From Peptoniphilus raoultii (GTDB lineage Bacteria; Bacillota; Clostridia; Tissierellales; Peptoniphilaceae), in the NCBI RefSeq assembly GCF_900099555.1, contig NZ_FMWM01000002.1, forward strand, positions 878,018 to 942,017: a DNA stretch of 64,000 bases, in the 5' to 3' direction. Below the pieces are notes generated by a model, which had not been told where the DNA came from, did no database searches, and saw only the letters and a list, made by a program, of their open reading frames with translations. A program made the translations under genes and the position numbers. Position 1 is the stretch's first letter. Every line of letters starts with the position of its first letter. Positions 59,927 through 64,000 of the stretch are shown in pieces.

Positions 59927-60666
59927 ATATAAATCCTGTGGCCTTTAGACTTTTTGGTCTTGAAATTAGGTGGTATGGAATTTTAATTGCCATTGGAGCT
60001 TTTTTAGCCCTAATGGTTTGCGAAAATATGGGAAAAAAATATAAATATAAGGATGGACTGTATGAAGGCTTTGCCAGCGATATGGGAATTTTCGCCATAA
60101 TTTTTGGAGTTCTCGGTGCAAGAGCCTATTATGTTTTATTTCAGCTAGACTATTATTTGGCAAATCCTTCTGAAATTTTAGCAATTCGGAACGGTGGCCT
60201 TGCAATTTATGGGGGAATTATTGCTGGTCTTATAACAATTCATATATTTTCAAAAATAAAAAAGATAAATTTTATAACCCTTCTTGATACGGCATCTCCG
60301 GGAGTTGCACTTGCTCAAGGAATTGGCAGATGGGGAAATTTTGCAAATTCTGAAGCCCATGGTGGTCCGACAAATCTTCCTTGGGGAATTTATGTTGATG
60401 GAATTAAAGTTCACCCAACATTTTTATATGAATCAATTTTAGACCTAGGAATTTTTATCTTTCTATATTTTATCTTAAGCAAAAGGCAAAAATTCACAGG
60501 TCAGCTAACGGCATTTTATTTAATCTTATATGGCATTGGCAGATTTTTTATTGAAGGAATGAGAACCGACTCACTATATTTTGGTCCCTTTAGAATTTCG
60601 CAAATTGTGAGCCTGATTTTTATACTTTCTGGCCTTATAATTTACGCTAAAAGAAAAAGAAATTGA
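59923..60666 (+). CDS. lgt: Prolipoprotein diacylglyceryl transferase
   Basis: Inner-membrane enzyme lipidating the Cys of lipoproteins such as those at 53116, 55510 and 61440; 247 residues with about seven helices. '[11 protein letters not shown]', '[13 protein letters not shown]' and the signature '[15 protein letters not shown]' are seen, plus 'HPTFLYES'. TTG start overlapping the deoC stop, with GGAGGAAG 7 nt upstream. The stop codon lies inside the -35 box of the tRNA-Pro promoter. Confidence 0.95.
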   Translation: MNINPVAFRLFGLEIRWYGILIAIGAFLALMVCENMGKKYKYKDGLYEGFASDMGIFAIIFGVLGARAYYVLFQLDYYLANPSEILAIRNGGLAIYGGIIAGLITIHIFSKIKKINFITLLDTASPGVALAQGIGRWGNFANSEAHGGPTNLPWGIYVDGIKVHPTFLYESILDLGIFIFLYFILSKRQKFTGQLTAFYLILYGIGRFFIEGMRTDSLYFGPFRISQIVSLIFILSGLIIYAKRKRN

Positions 60667-60691
60667 TTTTAATATGATTATGTGCTATAAT
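60663..60691 (+). promoter_or_regulatory. tRNA-Pro promoter
   Basis: TTGATT (60663-60668), 17-bp spacer, TATAAT (60686-60691), 12 nt before the tRNA. The -35 box contains the lgt stop codon. Confidence 0.75.
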
Positions 60692-60702
60692 TTTGCCATT
60701 AA

Positions 60703-60779
60703 CGGGATGTAGCGCAGCCCGGTAGCGCACATGTATGGGGTGCATGGGGTCGAAGGTTCAAATCCTTTCATCCCGACCA
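60703..60779 (+). tRNA. tRNA-Pro (anticodon GGG)
   Basis: A 77-nt cloverleaf: acceptor CGGGATG/CATCCCG, D arm GCGC/GCGC, anticodon stem CATGT/GCATG with loop ATGGGGT (anticodon GGG, G37), T arm GAAGG/CCTTT with TTCAAAT, and encoded CCA. The acceptor CGGG start and GGG anticodon fit tRNA-Pro reading CCC/CCU. Confidence 0.95.
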
Positions 60780-60781
60780 AA

Positions 60782-60811
60782 GGACTAGTTCTACACTAGT
60801 CCATTTTTTTA
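60782..60811 (+). terminator. Terminator after tRNA-Pro
   Basis: GGACTAGT and ACTAGTCC form an 8-bp perfect stem, then A and seven T. Confidence 0.9.
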
Positions 60812-60822
60812 TGGGAGTTTTT

Positions 60823-61467
60823 ATGAATAAAATTAATTATAATTTGGAAATGGAAAAAATTTTAAAAAATATTGATTTAAATAACAAACCCACTTTATTA
60901 TTACATTCATGTTGCGGGCCATGTTCATCAGCTGTTATTGAAAGAGTAGCACCATTTTTTAAATTACAAATTCTCTATTACAATCCAAATATTGACACTT
61001 ATGAAGAATATATGAAAAGAGCCAAGGAACAAATTAAATTAATTGGAAAACTTGGCCTTGAAGATGAAGTCAAGGTCCAAATTATTGACTATGAAAAGGA
61101 CGAATTTTTAAAGGCTGTTAAGGGATATGAAGATAAGGGTGAAGGATCTGAAAGATGCGTTTCTTGTTTTAATTTAAGACTGACAAAAACTGCTATGCTT
61201 GCAAAAGAGGGAAATTTTGACTATTTTACTACGACTTTAAGTGTTTCTCCCTACAAGGATTCGCAGATTTTAAATAAGCTAGGTGGATATTTGGGGGAAA
61301 TTTATGGAGTTGATTATTTATATTCAGATTTTAAAAAGAGAAATGGCTATCAAAGATCAATAGAACTTTCAAATAAATTTAATATGTATAGGCAATGCTA
61401 TTGTGGATGTGAATTTTCAGAAAGAGAAAGGGAAGAAAAATGCCAAGAAGAGTTTGGAAGACTTTAG
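60823..61467 (+). CDS. queH: Epoxyqueuosine reductase QueH
   Basis: Final step of queuosine synthesis in tRNA, non-QueG type; 214 residues from the chosen start. 'LLHSCCGPCSSAVIE' with C30, C31 and C34, 'ERCVSCFNLR', 'TTLSVSPYKDSQILN' and 'YRQCYCGCEFS' are the family cysteines and blocks. The ATG at 60823 has GGGAG 8 nt upstream, better placed than the ATG at 60811. The 3' end overlaps the CapA-like gene by 28 nt. Confidence 0.93.
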   Translation: MNKINYNLEMEKILKNIDLNNKPTLLLHSCCGPCSSAVIERVAPFFKLQILYYNPNIDTYEEYMKRAKEQIKLIGKLGLEDEVKVQIIDYEKDEFLKAVKGYEDKGEGSERCVSCFNLRLTKTAMLAKEGNFDYFTTTLSVSPYKDSQILNKLGGYLGEIYGVDYLYSDFKKRNGYQRSIELSNKFNMYRQCYCGCEFSEREREEKCQEEFGRL

Positions 61468-62630
61468 GAATTTTCCTTGTCCTTCTTTTTCTTTGTTCAT
61501 GTACTTTTGACTCCCTTAGGACAAGTGATAAAAATCTAGGGCATGAACTTAAAAAGGGAAGTCTAAAAGAAGAGGAAATAAAAAAAGAAGAAGTTCAAAA
61601 ATTTGAGATAAATATTCTTGCTATGGGAGATATGATTTTTCATAGGCCCTTAAACGCTGCGGCAAAAATAGAAGATTCCTATGATTATACCCCCTTTTTT
61701 GCATATATAAAAGATGACATAGAGGGTGCGGATTTTGCCCTTGCAAATTTTGAAGGCTCTATTAATTCAGAAAGGCCAATGGGGAAATTTCCTCTTTTTA
61801 ATTTTCCTAAAGAAAGTCCTCAGTCCTTAAAAAATGTTGGTTTTGATTTACTTTCAACTTCAAATAACCATTGCCTTGACACAGGAGTAGAGGGGATTAA
61901 GGAAACTATAAGGACTATAAATGCCTGCGGCTTAAAAAGTGTTGGAACTTATTTAAATGATAAAAGGGTAGACAAAATTATAGAAGTAAATGGAATAAAA
62001 ATTGGTTTTTTGGCCTACACTGACCTTTTAAATGGTATGGATTCTTTAATTAGTGGCCAAGAATTTTTAGTTGACACCTTTAAGAGGGACTTTGAAGGAG
62101 ATATTAAAAAGTTAAGGGAGAGGACAGATTTTGTAATTGTCATGCCCCATTGGGGAAATGAATACCAATACATAGGAAACCAAAGGCAAAGAGAATTAAA
62201 GGATAAAATTTTTGGGGCTGGAGCAGATATTATTCTGGGTTCCCATCCTCATGTTGTCCAAAATTATGAAGATTATTATATAAATGGTGAGAGAAAATTT
62301 GTAATATATTCCATGGGTAACGCCCTTTCAAACCAAAGAGAGGAAATCATTGGGAAGAAAGCAGTGGACACAGGTCTTATTGTAAAGATAAAAATTTCAA
62401 AATCATCAGGAGATGAAAGAGCAAAGCTAGAAAGTTTTGAACTTATTCCCAGTCTTGTGAGAAAAGAAAGAATATATGAAAAAGACACTTATAGGATTTA
62501 CAAGTTAAAAGATCTTTTGGAAGGTGGAAAATTTTTTGAAAGCCTTGATGATAATACAAAAAATCTTGCTAGGGATAGATATGAATTTGTAGAAAAGACA
62601 ATAAACTATAAAGAGGCGGCAAATGAATAG
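61440..62630 (+). CDS. CapA-family lipoprotein (metallophosphatase-like)
   Basis: A 396-residue lipoprotein; the signal ends at L-C-S-C21. The CapA fold is seen in 'ILAMGDMIFHRPL', 'FALANFEGSI', 'TSNNHCLDTG', 'MPHWGNEYQ' and 'GSHPHVVQNYE', then 'YSMGN'. CapA/PgsA proteins take part in poly-gamma-glutamate export or release, but no pgsBC is adjacent. GAAAGGGAAG precedes the ATG, which lies inside queH. It may trim or anchor a surface polymer. Confidence 0.88.
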   Translation: MPRRVWKTLGIFLVLLFLCSCTFDSLRTSDKNLGHELKKGSLKEEEIKKEEVQKFEINILAMGDMIFHRPLNAAAKIEDSYDYTPFFAYIKDDIEGADFALANFEGSINSERPMGKFPLFNFPKESPQSLKNVGFDLLSTSNNHCLDTGVEGIKETIRTINACGLKSVGTYLNDKRVDKIIEVNGIKIGFLAYTDLLNGMDSLISGQEFLVDTFKRDFEGDIKKLRERTDFVIVMPHWGNEYQYIGNQRQRELKDKIFGAGADIILGSHPHVVQNYEDYYINGERKFVIYSMGNALSNQREEIIGKKAVDTGLIVKIKISKSSGDERAKLESFELIPSLVRKERIYEKDTYRIYKLKDLLEGGKFFESLDDNTKNLARDRYEFVEKTINYKEAANE

Positions 62631-63312
62631 AGATTATGTGCCAGGAACTGAATATATTTTAATGCAGGAGGGCGGACTTTTTAAGGCCACAAGCGATAGC
62701 TTAATTTTAACATCTTTTGTTAAAAGTGGAGATAGGCTTTTAGATTTAGGTTGCGGCAATGGAATTTTGTCCCTCCGTTTAATTAACAGGTGGAAGGAAA
62801 TTTATGGAGTTGATATTAATAATAAGGTCCTAAATCTTTTTCGTGAATCCTTAAAGGTAAATAATTTAGAAGATAGGATAAAAATTTTTAATGAAGATAT
62901 TTTAAATTTAAGGGAAATTTTTGAGCCAAGGTTTTTTGATGCCATTGTCTTTAATCCACCATATTTTAATTTTATTGAACCAAAAGGCAGCATTGAAAGG
63001 GCAAGACATTCTCAAAATTTACAAAAATTTATAGAAATCATCTCCTATTTAATAAAAGATAGGGGAGATGTGACCATAATTTTTCCAACAAATCGCATGG
63101 CAGAAATTATCTATTATTTTACGGAAACGGGGCTAAAGATTAAGGATATAATTGCCATAAAACCAAGAGACACAAAACCAGCCAGACACTTTATTTTAAG
63201 GGCAAGACGAGAAGCGAATTTCGGGAATTTTTATAGGGAATTTATTGTGCATAAGGGTTTGGGCCTTTCAGAAGAAATGGAAAGGGCCATAAAAAATGAG
63301 GTGCTTTTATGA
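62623..63312 (+). CDS. tRNA1(Val) (adenine(37)-N6)-methyltransferase-like protein
   Basis: A 229-residue SAM methyltransferase of the TrmN6/YfiC type. Motif I is 'LLDLGCGNGILSLRL' and the catalytic motif 'FNPPYFNF'. The C-terminal 'IAIKPRDTKPARHFILRARREA' is typical of the group. It is followed by rsmI with a 4-nt overlap, a frequent pair in Firmicutes. The target base is by family only. Confidence 0.88.
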   Translation: MNRDYVPGTEYILMQEGGLFKATSDSLILTSFVKSGDRLLDLGCGNGILSLRLINRWKEIYGVDINNKVLNLFRESLKVNNLEDRIKIFNEDILNLREIFEPRFFDAIVFNPPYFNFIEPKGSIERARHSQNLQKFIEIISYLIKDRGDVTIIFPTNRMAEIIYYFTETGLKIKDIIAIKPRDTKPARHFILRARREANFGNFYREFIVHKGLGLSEEMERAIKNEVLL

Positions 63313-64000
63313 TTTATTTTTGCCCAACACCAATTGGAAATTTGGAAGACATAACCTTAAGAACTTTAAGGGTTTTAAGGGAAAGTGACATAATTTTTGC
63401 AGAGGACACAAGGGTAACACTTAAACTTTTAAATCACTATGATATAAAAAAGAAATTATATTCTTATCAAAAATTTAATGAATCAGAAGTTTCAGAAGAT
63501 ATTATAAAATATAATGAAGATGGCCTTAATATTTGCCTAGTAACAGATGCAGGGATGCCAGGAATTAGCGACCCGGGAGAGGTCCTTGTAAAAAAATTAA
63601 TAGAAGAAAATATTGACTTTAGAGTTCTCCCTGGTCCAAATGCAGCCTTAACTGCCCTTGTTGGGTCAGGTCTTAATACTGAAAATTTTTATTTTAAGGG
63701 CTTTACATCTCCCAAATCATCTGCCAGAAAAAAAGAACTGGAAGCAATTAAAGACCTAAAGGCTACAATAATTTTTTATGAAGCTCCCCACAGGGTTTTA
63801 GACTTTTTAAGAGACCTTTTAGAAATTTTTGGTGATAGGGAAATTTCAATTTCAAGGGAACTTACAAAAATCTATGAAGAAACCATTAGGGGAAAGATTT
63901 CAGAAATTTTGCAAGGAAATCTTAAAGTTAAGGGAGAATTTGTCATTATATGCCACGGAAAAGAAGATGAGGAAATTAAGCTTGACATAGAAGACCTTTT
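63309..64000 (+). CDS. rsmI: 16S rRNA (cytidine(1402)-2'-O)-methyltransferase, 3' partial
   Basis: Tetrapyrrole-methylase-fold enzyme methylating 16S rRNA C1402; the first 230 residues are in the window and the gene runs off the end. 'FCPTPIGNLEDITLR', 'FAEDTRVTLKLLNHY', 'VTDAGMPGISDPGEVLV', 'VLPGPNAALTALVGSGL' and 'FYEAPHRV' are canonical. ATGA overlap with the previous gene fixes the start. Confidence 0.95.
   Translation, partial: MIYFCPTPIGNLEDITLRTLRVLRESDIIFAEDTRVTLKLLNHYDIKKKLYSYQKFNESEVSEDIIKYNEDGLNICLVTDAGMPGISDPGEVLVKKLIEENIDFRVLPGPNAALTALVGSGLNTENFYFKGFTSPKSSARKKELEAIKDLKATIIFYEAPHRVLDFLRDLLEIFGDREISISRELTKIYEETIRGKISEILQGNLKVKGEFVIICHGKEDEEIKLDIEDL

Noticed and set aside
61440-62630. 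A poly-gamma-glutamate capsule locus
   Set aside because: Only a CapA-like gene is present. No pgsB, pgsC or capD genes adjoin it, and CapA-like proteins are widespread without capsules.

Overview
The window is AT-rich DNA (visibly about 30% GC) with short spacers, ATGA/TAATG gene overlaps, AGGAGG ribosome sites, a T-box leader and a glmS ribozyme. That is a low-GC Firmicute. A TAXI/TRAP transporter, FabK-type fatty-acid synthesis, type III-like CoaX, QueH and a pneumococcal-type histidine-triad lipoprotein suggest an anaerobic coccus of the Tissierellia (Peptoniphilus/Anaerococcus-like). This taxon is an inference from gene content only.

Layout. 1-3.5 kb: a TAXI TRAP uptake operon (binding protein cut by the window edge, DUF1850 protein, fused permease). 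3.6-7.1 kb: murI, then on the minus strand a DmpA-like peptidase, an ECF S-component and a CoaX-like protein whose two phosphate-binding motifs are degraded. 7.3-13.4 kb: two tandem secreted paralogues, a LURP-one protein, a CorC/HlyC protein, glmS under a glmS ribozyme, and an acyl-ACP thioesterase. 13.5-17.7 kb: a RelA/SpoT-like protein without the usual YRSLH motif, then a tight operon (DUF1292 protein, Bcp peroxiredoxin, radical SAM protein, P-loop protein, 28-residue membrane peptide, unknown protein). 17.8-19.3 kb: an intact ISL3-family element with 24-bp ends and a perfect 8-bp target duplication. 19.4-34.5 kb: mtaD, CPBP protease, trpS, T-box/valS, folC, then three unusual genes (N-formylglutamate-amidohydrolase-like protein with a C-terminal barrel-like domain and membrane anchor; RimK-like ATP-grasp ligase; a second, divergent FolC/Mur ligase), pyrC and a DUF4153 membrane protein. 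34.6-39.2 kb: type III mod-res. 39.3-49.2 kb: a complete type II fatty-acid operon, acpP-accBCDA-fabH-fabK-(fabK paralogue)-fabD-fabG-fabF-fabZ, from one promoter with a palindrome between -35 and -10. 49.2-50.1 kb: rpsD and a small DUF2007-like protein on the minus strand. 50.3-52.9 kb: a GATC-type restriction cassette. 53-57.8 kb: a zinc operon (adcA-adcC-adcB) ending in a lipoprotein with eight HxxHxH triads, read from a promoter flanked by two inverted 13-bp operators. 57.9-64 kb: yebC, flavoprotein, deoC, lgt, tRNA-Pro, queH, a CapA-like lipoprotein, a trmN6-like methyltransferase, and rsmI cut by the window end.

The strongest candidate for an undescribed system is the folC-linked trio at 26.8-30.9 kb: an ATP-grasp ligase and a Mur-type ligase (the two catalytic modules that cyanophycin synthetase carries in one chain) with a membrane-anchored amidohydrolase-like protein. 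The next most interesting are the zinc operon with its multi-triad lipoprotein and paired operators, the GATC cassette with a non-DpnA second methyltransferase, and the degenerate CoaX beside an ECF S-component. A palindromic repeat family built on GGGACTGTCCC or GGGCTGTCC is scattered through at least six intergenic spacers between 7 and 35 kb, and the ISL3 element sits inside one of its clusters.
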